From an uncultured Candidatus Saccharibacteria bacterium (lineage in GTDB: Bacteria; Patescibacteria; Saccharimonadia; Saccharimonadales; UBA6022): 13,105 bases of DNA. Both the position numbers and the translations under genes were made by a program. The DNA lies in contig CAMLED010000019.1 in NCBI GenBank assembly GCA_946479115.1, forward strand, positions 1-13,105. The letters run 5' to 3'. Every line of letters starts with the position of its first letter. Positions within the stretch are counted from its first letter, which is position 1. Below, piece after piece: positions 1 to 6,200 of this stretch. The notes below the pieces were generated by a model. That model did no database searches and was not told where the DNA came from. It was given only the letters and a program-made list of their open reading frames with translations.

Positions 1-194
1 ACGCGTAGGATGGTTAAGAGCGCCTTTTCAGCACGTAAGTATTTGCGTTCACGAAGTGATTCCTGAGCAACGTCCCACAATTGGTCTAGTTTTTCAGATA
101 TCTTTAGCGGTAGATCTGTCACGACTTCATTGATAGTTTGGTGTTTGAAGACGGCCCAGATACCAAATAAGGCAACGATAAGTATTGCTAACAT
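1..194 (-). CDS. Partial membrane-anchored TPR-like protein (N-terminal 64 codons)
   Basis: This is the 5' part of a minus-strand gene that leaves the window at position 1; it is open for 64 codons from the ATG at 192-194. Residues 1-15 (MLAILIVALFGIWAV) form one hydrophobic membrane segment or uncleaved signal anchor. After it comes a short helix, then a stretch containing LWDVAQESLRERKYLRAEKALLTILR. The spacing of small and aromatic residues there (A..SL..RKYLRAEKALLTIL) is what a tetratricopeptide repeat helix pair looks like. The likely product is therefore a single-pass membrane protein carrying TPR repeats, a scaffold type of unknown partner. It has its own -10 box 8 nt before the start and no Shine-Dalgarno sequence, so it is probably transcribed separately from the clamp-loader gene upstream. 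Only the N-terminus is visible, so the TPR call is moderate. Confidence 0.6.
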   Translation of the reverse strand, partial: MLAILIVALFGIWAVFKHQTINEVVTDLPLKISEKLDQLWDVAQESLRERKYLRAEKALLTILR

Positions 195-202
195 ATTGTT
201 TT

Positions 203-208
203 ATTATA
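203..208 (-). promoter_or_regulatory. -10 box (TATAAT) 8 nt before the TPR-like gene
   Basis: The minus strand reads TATAAT here, with 8 nt to the ATG and no Shine-Dalgarno sequence between. I see no good -35 hexamer 16-18 nt upstream. Transcription would start at or within about 2 nt of the start codon, so a leaderless message is predicted. Confidence 0.5.
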
Positions 209-245
209 GCACAACGAAGTGAGAGGTGGCTAGATCGCGACGGTG

Positions 246-1094
246 CTATAGCACAAAATGAGTCATCTGCAGACGGATGTTGTAGTTGCTATTGATCTGT
301 TCTTTGAGCGCTAAGAGGCCCTCTAGCTGACCGACAAGTGCTGTTTGTGGCTTGGCGCTAAGACTACGGCGTGTAATCTGCAGCGCACTATCAACAAGCT
401 GTAGGGCTTGCTCGCGATCAGATTGATATTTCTGAATAATACGCAGTTTGTCGTAACTATCTGCCTGTAAAAAGGTGCGGGCATCGGACATGCACTGTGC
501 CCGCTCGGCAAAGTAGGCTTCGTCATTTACCAGGCGTTCTAGCTCGACAGGCAGCCCATCGGCTATAAACGCTAACTGAGCACGCTTAGTAGCATCAGTC
601 ACGCCTAGCTGGTCGATGTACTGTTGAGTCTGTTCGTGTGTGAGTGGCAAGATGTGTAGTGTCTGGGCGCGTGAACGAATAGTTGGGAATAGTCGTGCAA
701 TGTCGTACGTTTCTAAAATAAAATGTACGTTTGTGCCGGGCTCTTCTAGCAGTTTCAATAGTGCATGCTGAGCATTCGGCATCATACGATCGGCTGAGCG
801 GATAATAAATACGCGTGGTGTGGGCTGCCTGGCACGAACACTGTCATAAAGCGCGCGAATGTCTTCAGTAATGACTCGCCCATTCTTGATATCTACATCA
901 AACTTTTTACCGTCTTTAGATTTCTTTTTCGGGACGATAATCTCTTCGGGTGATCCAAGCGTAGCACTAATATACCTGGCCACATCGAGTGTGCCGGTAC
1001 CATTGTTCCCTGTCACGATCAAAGCCTGCGGCGGGTCGACCATTAGGGCGTCGAGTAGGTTTTTGGATTGAGGATGAAGTAAGGGCTGTTGCAT
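246..1094 (-). CDS. holB: DNA polymerase III delta-prime-like clamp-loader subunit
   Basis: This 282-aa protein resembles the delta-prime/gamma subunits of the DNA polymerase III clamp loader, which opens and loads the sliding clamp on primed DNA. Residues 24-36 (ALIVTGNNGTGTL) sit where the AAA+ P-loop should be, but the lysine is replaced by threonine. Residues 94-119 (RVFIIRSADRM, then NAQHALLKLLEEP) match the conserved Walker B and LLKLLEEP region. SR is present at 141-142 where the family has an SRC sensor/arginine-finger motif, here SRA. No zinc-binding cysteine cluster is present; the only cysteine is C201. The loss of the P-loop lysine fits a non-hydrolysing delta-prime subunit, which is also degenerate in E. 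coli. The gene follows the pseudouridine synthase by 15 nt, with a Shine-Dalgarno AAGGTAGG just before ATG. The symbol holB is by role; orthology is not proven. Confidence 0.85.
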   Translation of the reverse strand: MQQPLLHPQSKNLLDALMVDPPQALIVTGNNGTGTLDVARYISATLGSPEEIIVPKKKSKDGKKFDVDIKNGRVITEDIRALYDSVRARQPTPRVFIIRSADRMMPNAQHALLKLLEEPGTNVHFILETYDIARLFPTIRSRAQTLHILPLTHEQTQQYIDQLGVTDATKRAQLAFIADGLPVELERLVNDEAYFAERAQCMSDARTFLQADSYDKLRIIQKYQSDREQALQLVDSALQITRRSLSAKPQTALVGQLEGLLALKEQINSNYNIRLQMTHFVL

Positions 1095-1109
1095 ATGCCT
1101 ACCTTCGCT

Positions 1110-2243
1110 TTATAACGCAGCTTTAAACTCTGGCGGTAACGGTGCTTCGAACGTACGGCGATCGCTGACAGGAATAGTAATTTCGAGGCGTAGCGCGTGA
1201 AGGTAAAGTCGATCAGCTTCCTTGCCATATACACGGTCACCTAAAATTGGCGTGCCTAGGTAACTCATATGAACGCGTAGCTGGTGTGTCCGTCCGGTGT
1301 GCGGTCGTAATTCAATCAGCGCAAGTTTCTCATTAGCATCGATGACGGTGTAGTTAGTAACTGCTGACTTGCCCTTGGCATCAACGCGAAACGTACTAGG
1401 TGCTGATGGGTTACGTGCGATCGGTAGATCAATCTTGGCACTATCATTCTTAGGGATACCAACAGTCACGGCCATATATGTTTTCTTGGTCTTACGTTCA
1501 GCGAATTGCTTTTGCAGCATTGCGGCGGTTGCTTCGTTACGTGCGCCAATCATAATGCCGCTAGTATCACGGTCAAGGCGATGTACGATACCTGGACGGT
1601 TTGTCTCGGCATTATAGTCACAGTAGCGACGGAAGAACTCACCAACAGTAAACTCTTCGTTCAGTGCGCCCTTGGCATGTGTTAAGACACCAATTGGTTT
1701 ATTAATAACAATGACGTTGTCGTCTAGATAAATAATAGGTAGTTCTTGGCCTGTAAAATCAATTGCATCAGGCGTATCGATGGCAATACTATCACTGTCG
1801 GTAATAGCAACCTTTGGAGACAGCTGCACCTCGCCGTTCACACTGATGTGACCAGCTTTGATATGTTTTTGCCATGTACTACGAGAAGTGCCTGGGTGGC
1901 GATCTGCAAGTTCGGAATCTAATCGGCGCTTTGCCGATTTTGTAATAAATAGGTACACGTCTTTACCCTTGAATGGTAATGCATATTCAGTTCGGTGGTC
2001 TTGAGGATTAGGGAGTGTCTCGCCTTCGACATTCTCATCGATCAAGCGCACTTGCTGCAAGACATAGTCTGGATCATCTAATGCTTCGTCATCGAATAAG
2101 ATGTAATAGTTGTGTCGCATAAAGCGAAAGTTCACTAGCGTGCTAAGCGGCGTCGTGTTCGTTATTTTTACCTGTTCTACATGACGCGGTGCATTATCTT
2201 CTCCGGCAATTTCAAATCGCCTTAAAATAGAGATGATATCCAT
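1110..2243 (-). CDS. RluA/RluD-family 23S rRNA pseudouridine synthase with N-terminal extension
   Basis: A 377-aa pseudouridine synthase that isomerises uridine in RNA, most likely 23S rRNA. The catalytic motif HRLDRDTSG is at residues 221-229, with the catalytic Asp at 224. The C-terminal family motif PHTGRTHQLRVHM follows later. An S4 RNA-binding domain lies around 105-155 (TSRSTWQKHIKAGHISVNG). Before the S4 domain are about 100 residues that standard RluD proteins (about 320 aa) do not have; they contain MRHNYYILFDDE and KGKDVYLFITK. I chose the ATG at 2243, 10 nt after the stop of the upstream gene. A GTG at 2261 would add six residues and overlap that gene, and neither start has a strong Shine-Dalgarno sequence. 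Target site (RluA-, RluC- or RluD-like) cannot be told from sequence alone. Family call is secure; start is moderately sure. Confidence 0.92.
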   Translation of the reverse strand: MDIISILRRFEIAGEDNAPRHVEQVKITNTTPLSTLVNFRFMRHNYYILFDDEALDDPDYVLQQVRLIDENVEGETLPNPQDHRTEYALPFKGKDVYLFITKSAKRRLDSELADRHPGTSRSTWQKHIKAGHISVNGEVQLSPKVAITDSDSIAIDTPDAIDFTGQELPIIYLDDNVIVINKPIGVLTHAKGALNEEFTVGEFFRRYCDYNAETNRPGIVHRLDRDTSGIMIGARNEATAAMLQKQFAERKTKKTYMAVTVGIPKNDSAKIDLPIARNPSAPSTFRVDAKGKSAVTNYTVIDANEKLALIELRPHTGRTHQLRVHMSYLGTPILGDRVYGKEADRLYLHALRLEITIPVSDRRTFEAPLPPEFKAAL

Positions 2244-2253
2244 GCTTGAAACT

Positions 2254-2691
2254 TTAACCACTGACTGAACCCCTAACTTTTGTTAATTTTGGATGATTGA
2301 TTTTATATAAAAACACAAGATCGTAGCCGGAATCACTTATGTATGGCTGCAGCTCGGTTGCATAATCATCAGGCTGGCTGTACACTTCTGCTGATTTAAC
2401 TGGTTCGAGATTGTCGAAATCGATAGCTTGTTTTACCTTGACAAGAGATCCAGCCCCTTGGCCAGCAATATTTTCAATTTCGTTAATAACATGTGTTTTG
2501 TTCTGAACGTAATCTTCTGCGTACAAATAGTAGCGATCATTATTTAATTCTATTTTCCAAATAAATGAGTCAGGAGTTAATTGGCGAGCTAAAAGGATAG
2601 ATAGATAATCCTCGGCACCAATTTCTATGCCTTCGTATTGTGATAAGACGTCTTTAAAGGCAGCTGTTTGGTAAAAAAAGTCGCGTAGCAT
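2254..2691 (-). CDS. Unknown protein between trpS and the pseudouridine synthase
   Basis: A 145-aa protein I do not recognise. I use the ATG at 2691, four nt after the trpS stop; an upstream in-frame start at 2784 would overlap trpS by 89 nt and is unlikely. The protein is acidic and tyrosine-rich, with no membrane segment, signal peptide or cysteine. Residues 39-72 (TPDSFIWKIEL, NNDRYYLYAEDY) and 122-132 (GYDLVFLYKIN) suggest alternating beta strands. By eye these stretches line up with the N-terminal extension of the next gene's product (TPLS, RHNYYILFDDE, KDVYLFITK), so both may carry the same small domain. It is translationally coupled inside the trpS operon. The role is unknown; a function with the pseudouridine synthase is only a guess from position. 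Confidence 0.75.
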   Translation of the reverse strand: MLRDFFYQTAAFKDVLSQYEGIEIGAEDYLSILLARQLTPDSFIWKIELNNDRYYLYAEDYVQNKTHVINEIENIAGQGAGSLVKVKQAIDFDNLEPVKSAEVYSQPDDYATELQPYISDSGYDLVFLYKINHPKLTKVRGSVSG

Positions 2692-2695
2692 AAGC

Positions 2696-3850
2696 TTAGA
2701 CCCTTGGTCGCAATCCGACAGCCTGCTGGGCGCGCAGTAAGGTTGCGTTGGCAACATCTGCCACAGCGCGTTCAGACGACTCAAGCTTAGCGGTAATTAC
2801 TGCGTCATCAACAGCAGCAAGTCGTTGCTGGAAATTAGTTAGGAATTGTTCAACTTCGTTTGCAACGACTTGTTTAAAGTCGCCGTAACGTGTCTGGCCT
2901 TCGAACTCTGCAACTGTTTCAGTAAGTGGCTGAGCGCGTAGTAAAGAAAGGATCTCAAGCAAGTTAGAAATACCTGGCTGATTAACTTTGTCGAAGTGAA
3001 TTTCAGCTTTATCGTCTGTTGTTGCTGACATGACTTTTTTAGCAGCGACAGCAGGATCATCACCTAGGAAGATGACACCACGGCCGGATTCATCTGATTT
3101 GCTCATTTTCTTGGTTGGATCCACCAAATCTTTAATACGAAGACCTTGGTCTTTGCCAAAGAATTCGTGCTGTTTCGGTACTGATTCTGGAATTGTGAAG
3201 ACATCACCAAATTTATTGTTAATACGCTCCGCAATATCACGGGTATATTCTAGGTGCTGGGTCTGGTCATCGCCAACGGGAACATATTGAGCATTGTAAA
3301 GGAGAATGTCGGCTGCCATAAGGACTGGATAATTAAAGAGTCCCACGGTCGCGTCAACACTAACTTTCTTATTCCATGCGCCTTTAGGTACTTCGGTCGA
3401 TGTACCATCCTCGAAATGTACAGTTTCGCTCCCGCCGTCTATAGTACTGTGTTCGCCATCGTAACCTTCGCTGTATTGTAGACTGATCTTTGACTTTTCT
3501 TTAAATTGAGTCATACGTCGCATTTCACCAAAACCAGTGAAGCAGTCAAGGATCCATGTCAGTTCACTGTGAGCACTGATGTAGCTTTGGCGGTAAAGAT
3601 AGATACTGTCGTTATCTAACGGCAAGCCGGCTGCTGCAAAAAGGCGCGCGTTATGCATAATTTGGTCATGCAACTCATCATGATTAATTGGTGTAGTGAA
3701 GCTATGAAGATCAGGAACAAACATGTTGATCTGAAACTCGTCTGAACGTGTTTTAGCCATATCAATCATTGGCAAAATACCGCCAAAATAGTTACCGATT
3801 GTTAAGTCGTTATTCGCACGTAGTCCAGTTAAGATCACAGGTTTATTCAT
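2696..3850 (-). CDS. trpS: Tryptophanyl-tRNA synthetase with internal insertion
   Basis: A 384-aa class I aminoacyl-tRNA synthetase that charges tRNA-Trp using ATP. The HIGH-type signature is TIGN at 17-20, preceded by ILTGLRANNDL. The KMSKS loop is exact at 248-252 (KKMSKSDESG). Other TrpRS family landmarks are visible: MRRMTQFKEKSK at 110-121, NYPVLMAADILLY at 173-185 and VPVGDDQTQHLE at 190-201. Between the last two blocks usual TrpRS has only a short linker, but here about 40 extra residues (roughly 122-163) intervene, rich in Gly, Ser, Thr, Glu and Asp. This explains the length above the usual 330-345. I chose the ATG at 3850; a start at 3880 would add ten unrelated residues and would run through the -10 box. 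It appears to be the first gene of the operon that continues through the clamp-loader subunit. Confidence 0.97.
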   Translation of the reverse strand: MNKPVILTGLRANNDLTIGNYFGGILPMIDMAKTRSDEFQINMFVPDLHSFTTPINHDELHDQIMHNARLFAAAGLPLDNDSIYLYRQSYISAHSELTWILDCFTGFGEMRRMTQFKEKSKISLQYSEGYDGEHSTIDGGSETVHFEDGTSTEVPKGAWNKKVSVDATVGLFNYPVLMAADILLYNAQYVPVGDDQTQHLEYTRDIAERINNKFGDVFTIPESVPKQHEFFGKDQGLRIKDLVDPTKKMSKSDESGRGVIFLGDDPAVAAKKVMSATTDDKAEIHFDKVNQPGISNLLEILSLLRAQPLTETVAEFEGQTRYGDFKQVVANEVEQFLTNFQQRLAAVDDAVITAKLESSERAVADVANATLLRAQQAVGLRPRV

Positions 3851-3859
3851 ACTCTCACC

Positions 3860-3865
3860 ATTATA
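3860..3865 (-). promoter_or_regulatory. -10 box (TATAAT) for trpS
   Basis: The minus strand reads TATAAT, then GGTGAGAGT, then ATG. The transcript should start about 2-3 nt before the ATG. GGTGAGAG could act as a Shine-Dalgarno sequence only on a longer transcript reading through from the hydrolase gene. No convincing -35 hexamer is seen at the normal distance. Confidence 0.5.
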
Positions 3866-3891
3866 CCTGAAAAGGGTCAAACTCGTGCATG

Positions 3892-4725
3892 TTATCGTTT
3901 TTTACGACCTCTTTTTGTTGCAGTCGCTGCTTCAATCGCTTTGACAACTGCGGGAATGTACAAACCTCGAACATCATGACCCGCAAGCACGGTTGAGAAT
4001 GTAACATTTGGATTATGACGTGCAAGATACTTTAAATTCTTGGCGATAACTACTGCATCAAGCCTGCCATGAATAAGTTGAATTGGTATGCGCTTTAGGT
4101 TAATAGCATCCCTAAGAGACGTTTGATTAATAATCGAAGCCTCGAGTGCTCCCATATAACTATGCACATCATCGTTGGATAAACTGAAACTTTTATTTAC
4201 CAATCCATATTTTGCAGCTAGGGCTGAGATCTTAATAAATTGCTCAGGGTTTTTATGAATTGCACGGTAGATATCTTTTAATATATTTTCAGCATGCGGC
4301 AACAGACGTTTCGTTGAGGCATCCTGCCTGTAGAATGGTGGGCTGCATAATATTAATGACCGAACAAATAGCGGATATTTCTTAGCAATTTCAACCGATA
4401 CTAGCGCCCCTAACGAATGGCCAACAAGGATTACAGGGCCAGCTATTCTCAGCCGAAAAAGTGTGGCCATGATCATACGCGCCTGCAGCCGGACATTATA
4501 AATAGCCCACTCTGGCTTTGGCGATTTGCCAAAGCCTAATAGGTCAATTGTTATGACACGAATATCATGAGGTGACTTATCGACCACTTCATTCCAGGCC
4601 TCGGACGACAATCCAATGCCATGAATAAACAAAAGCGTCGCACGCGGCCGTTTAACTTTTCGGTCAATGGTAACATGCAGTCTATACGGCAGACGTAACC
4701 ATTTATGAAGAATTTTATCTAGCAT
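3892..4725 (-). CDS. Alpha/beta-hydrolase fold enzyme
   Basis: A 277-aa soluble alpha/beta hydrolase. The oxyanion-hole motif LLFIHGIG is at 31-38, with H35-G36. The nucleophile elbow VGHSLG is at 101-106 with Ser104. The acid is probably Asp223 in HGRLDAVV, and the catalytic His250 lies in LAGHD. Residues about 130-210 are a helical cap that decides substrate. This is the layout of esterases, lipases and haloalkane/epoxide-type hydrolases; the substrate cannot be told. No signal peptide is visible, so it should be cytoplasmic. The C-terminus is very basic (TKRGRKKR). It stands alone: 41 nt separate its stop from the trpS start, and its own -10 box is 6 nt before the ATG. No Shine-Dalgarno sequence precedes the start. 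Confidence 0.9.
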   Translation of the reverse strand: MLDKILHKWLRLPYRLHVTIDRKVKRPRATLLFIHGIGLSSEAWNEVVDKSPHDIRVITIDLLGFGKSPKPEWAIYNVRLQARMIMATLFRLRIAGPVILVGHSLGALVSVEIAKKYPLFVRSLILCSPPFYRQDASTKRLLPHAENILKDIYRAIHKNPEQFIKISALAAKYGLVNKSFSLSNDDVHSYMGALEASIINQTSLRDAINLKRIPIQLIHGRLDAVVIAKNLKYLARHNPNVTFSTVLAGHDVRGLYIPAVVKAIEAATATKRGRKKR

Positions 4726-4731
4726 AACCCT

Positions 4732-4737
4732 AGTATA
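4732..4737 (-). promoter_or_regulatory. -10 box (TATACT) 6 nt before the hydrolase start
   Basis: The minus strand reads TATACT, then AGGGTT, then ATG. With normal -10 to start-site spacing, transcription would begin at the A of the start codon. A TAGGAGG sequence lies about 23 nt farther upstream (plus 4754-4760), just after the pilin stop. It is too far from any start codon to serve as a ribosome binding site. No -35 match is seen. Confidence 0.45.
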
Positions 4738-4761
4738 AATGACGGTAGTGCTACCTCCTAG

Positions 4762-5280
4762 TTACCTACCGATATATAATTGCCAATTGTTAGTGTCATA
4801 GAACCAGTCTCTTTCAGTCGCGAGGCCACCGATAGGCACACCAGCGTCCGTGCAAATACCTGCCGAACCAGCCCAGCTACCGGTGTACGTGCTTAACCCA
4901 GACGTACTGGTGTATTTAAATTTATTACCCGATTTGCTGGATACTACAAGTGCATAATCGGTTGCCGCACCGATTGGCGTATGACAATATACAAGGTTAT
5001 AAAAGTTACCACCACTAGGCATATGATTGCCGTAGGCATTTTGCGACACTCTTAGTCCAAGGTTCGTCAACTGACCTGACCCAGCGGGATAAATTCCTGA
5101 ATCTACCTTATATAACTCGAGCTTTTGTGCGATGTTTTTTAGGTCGCTTTGGATTGCAGTATCATTGGCGCGGTTTTGAATTCCATTATAAGCAACTATC
5201 GTAATCGCTGCCAAAATAGCAATAACGACGATCACAATAAGAAGTTCAACGATCGTAAAGCCACCCTTTTGTTTGTCCAT
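4762..5280 (-). CDS. Type IV pilin / pseudopilin (class III prepilin signal)
   Basis: A 172-aa prepilin. The leader MDKQKGG is followed by FTIVELLIVIVVIAILAAITIVAY. This is a prepilin peptidase site (cut between G7 and F8, then methylation of F), with the conserved Glu at +5 (E12) and the hydrophobic N-terminal helix that anchors the subunit and packs the fibre core. The helix continues through about residue 60; the rest is a Gly/Ser/Thr-rich globular head. Cys99 and Cys143 are the only cysteines and could form the C-terminal disulfide loop of many pilins. I chose the ATG at 5280 because the extra N-terminal residues of a longer reading frame would spoil the short leader. No pilus assembly genes (pilB, pilC, pilD, pilM) are nearby, so this is an orphan pilin. 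Role in adhesion, motility or DNA uptake is inferred. Confidence 0.93.
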   Translation of the reverse strand: MDKQKGGFTIVELLIVIVVIAILAAITIVAYNGIQNRANDTAIQSDLKNIAQKLELYKVDSGIYPAGSGQLTNLGLRVSQNAYGNHMPSGGNFYNLVYCHTPIGAATDYALVVSSKSGNKFKYTSTSGLSTYTGSWAGSAGICTDAGVPIGGLATERDWFYDTNNWQLYIGR

Positions 5281-5289
5281 ATTGTATAA

Positions 5290-5295
5290 AGTATA
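5290..5295 (-). promoter_or_regulatory. -10 box (TATACT) 9 nt before the pilin start
   Basis: The minus strand reads TATACT, then TTATACAAT, then ATG, without a Shine-Dalgarno sequence. The -35 region at the 17-nt distance (TGCGGT) is poor and touches the end of the inverted repeat at 5317-5357. A leader of about 2-3 nt is predicted. Confidence 0.45.
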
Positions 5296-5316
5296 AACCA
5301 TAAGGCTGATACACCG

Positions 5317-5357
5317 CAAACTAATAGCCGGCAGGATCGCTACTGGCTATTAGTTTG
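5317..5357. repeat. Perfect 13-bp inverted repeat with 15-nt spacer
   Basis: CAAACTAATAGCC at 5317-5329 is the exact reverse complement of GGCTATTAGTTTG at 5345-5357. It lies between the stop of the DUF1761 gene (5373) and the pilin promoter. The transcript of the DUF1761 gene could fold it into a stable hairpin, but neither side has a proper U-tract. It may be an imperfect terminator, a 3'-end stabiliser or a protein-binding site at the edge of the pilin promoter. Confidence 0.8.
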
Positions 5358-5372
5358 TATGTTAAGTGGCTA

Positions 5373-5798
5373 CTATACGCCCATAAGGCCAATAACAAGC
5401 GCCATAACCATAACTGTGGCAAGTTCGTTGCCTGCTGATAGAAGTGTTAGCTTCATTGGGCGACCTTCGAACAGGTCGTGTGTCAAGAAACGAACAGCGG
5501 TAAACCCAAGCCACAACCAGAATGCTGTCGTTAGAGCACTAGATAGGAAACTACCACCAAAGAAATCGTTACTGAGGAACGTTACGTGTGCAAGGACGTA
5601 TGCCATAACTAGCGATGCAAGGAATGTTAGTCCAAACAAGCGGACATTATCCATGACCGACACGTTGTTACCCATCTTTACCTTGGCAAGTTTCATCCAG
5701 ACTTCACCGAATACACTGCGTGAATACCAAATTGCGCCCACAACCATACTTGATACACCTGCTAGCAGTACTGCCAGATAGTTAATGTCGACTTCCAT
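5373..5798 (-). CDS. DUF1761-type four-helix membrane protein
   Basis: A 141-aa integral membrane protein. Hydrophobic segments lie at about 6-26, 52-75, 84-104 and 117-141. The first carries the block VGAIWYSRSVFGEVWMKL (20-37), which I recognise as the start of the DUF1761 family (G-x-IWY-x-x-x-F-G-x-x-W). No biochemical role is known for this family. The ATG is preceded by AAAGGAGAG five nt upstream, a clear Shine-Dalgarno sequence, and by a TATAAT box 26 nt upstream, so it has a short standard leader. Family assignment is by eye, at moderate to good confidence. Confidence 0.8.
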   Translation of the reverse strand: MEVDINYLAVLLAGVSSMVVGAIWYSRSVFGEVWMKLAKVKMGNNVSVMDNVRLFGLTFLASLVMAYVLAHVTFLSNDFFGGSFLSSALTTAFWLWLGFTAVRFLTHDLFEGRPMKLTLLSAGNELATVMVMALVIGLMGV

Positions 5799-5824
5799 GA
5801 TCTCTCCTTTTGTTAAGTAAGCTC

Positions 5825-5830
5825 ATTATA
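5825..5830 (-). promoter_or_regulatory. -10 box (TATAAT) for the DUF1761 gene
   Basis: The minus strand reads CATATAATG, with the start codon 26 nt downstream and the Shine-Dalgarno AAAGGAGAG between. This is a normal leadered start, in contrast to most promoters nearby. No clear -35 hexamer is visible. Confidence 0.5.
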
Positions 5831-5867
5831 TGCCTAATAATAAATAAAAGCACGACTAAGTTGCCTA

Positions 5868-6155
5868 TTAGTTATGACTATCGGTACGATAAGGTTCTGC
5901 TGCCTGCATGTAATTGTAGGCGGGAGTATATCGTCGTGCACGTATCTCATCAATTGCTGATAGACAAAAATATGTAAAGGCGATCTGTCGACGAAGAGTC
6001 GCGAGTCGTGCAGGGTCGGCATTCCCCCATCGACTCCTTTCGGATTGGAGTTTATAAAGTTCGTCCAATAAGATGACCTCTTGGCCATTACGTTCAATCT
6101 CGTTATCTGCGTCTAATTCTTCGATAAAGCCGTGGTCGTTTTCTGGATGTGACAT
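5868..6155 (-). CDS. Small acidic/helical protein of unknown function
   Basis: A 95-aa protein I do not recognise. The N-terminal 25 residues are acidic (ENDHGFIEELDADNEIE). Residues 27-75 are predicted to be helical and amphipathic (EVILLDELYKLQSERSRW, then ARLATLRRQIAFTYFCLSAIDEIRARRY). There is no membrane segment, signal peptide or known motif. The pattern of Leu and charged residues would suit a small helical hairpin. It is not coupled to a neighbour: about 45 nt separate its start from the VOC gene stop, and 69 nt separate its stop from the DUF1761 start. A possible TATGAT box is 8 nt before the ATG and there is no Shine-Dalgarno sequence. Real by length, codon pattern and strand context, but not certain. 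Confidence 0.65.
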   Translation of the reverse strand: MSHPENDHGFIEELDADNEIERNGQEVILLDELYKLQSERSRWGNADPARLATLRRQIAFTYFCLSAIDEIRARRYTPAYNYMQAAEPYRTDSHN

Positions 6156-6163
6156 GATTAGAT

Positions 6164-6169
6164 ATCATA
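6164..6169 (-). promoter_or_regulatory. Possible -10 box (TATGAT) for the 95-aa gene
   Basis: The minus strand reads TATGAT, then ATCTAATC, then ATG. The spacing is the same as for the other candidate leaderless starts in this window. A second candidate (TATACT) lies farther upstream, so the assignment is uncertain. Confidence 0.35.
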
Positions 6170-6200
6170 GTACACCAACAGTATAGCTATGCAAAGAAAT

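Noticed and set aside
205..256. Direct repeat TATAGCACAA at 205-214 and 247-256, and the palindrome GTGCTATAGCAC at 243-254
   Set aside because: These are short, one copy lies over the clamp-loader stop codon, and no T-tract or second motif supports a terminator or operator.
2692..2784. Upstream extension of the 145-aa gene into trpS
   Set aside because: It would overlap trpS by 89 nt with a composition unlike the rest of the protein; the ATG at 2691 right after the trpS stop fits an operon.
3866..3888. TTGACC upstream of the trpS -10 box as a -35
   Set aside because: The spacing to TATAAT is only 9 nt, too short for a functional pair.
5359..5781. Plus-strand open frame of 140 codons opposite the DUF1761 gene
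   Set aside because: The minus-strand product is a coherent four-helix protein with a recognised motif, a Shine-Dalgarno sequence and a promoter; the plus frame has low-complexity Ser/Thr/Arg composition.
5834..6097. Second minus-strand frame of 87 codons overlapping the 95-aa gene
   Set aside because: It has irregular composition, no Shine-Dalgarno sequence or promoter in front, and would overlap the DUF1761 promoter region.
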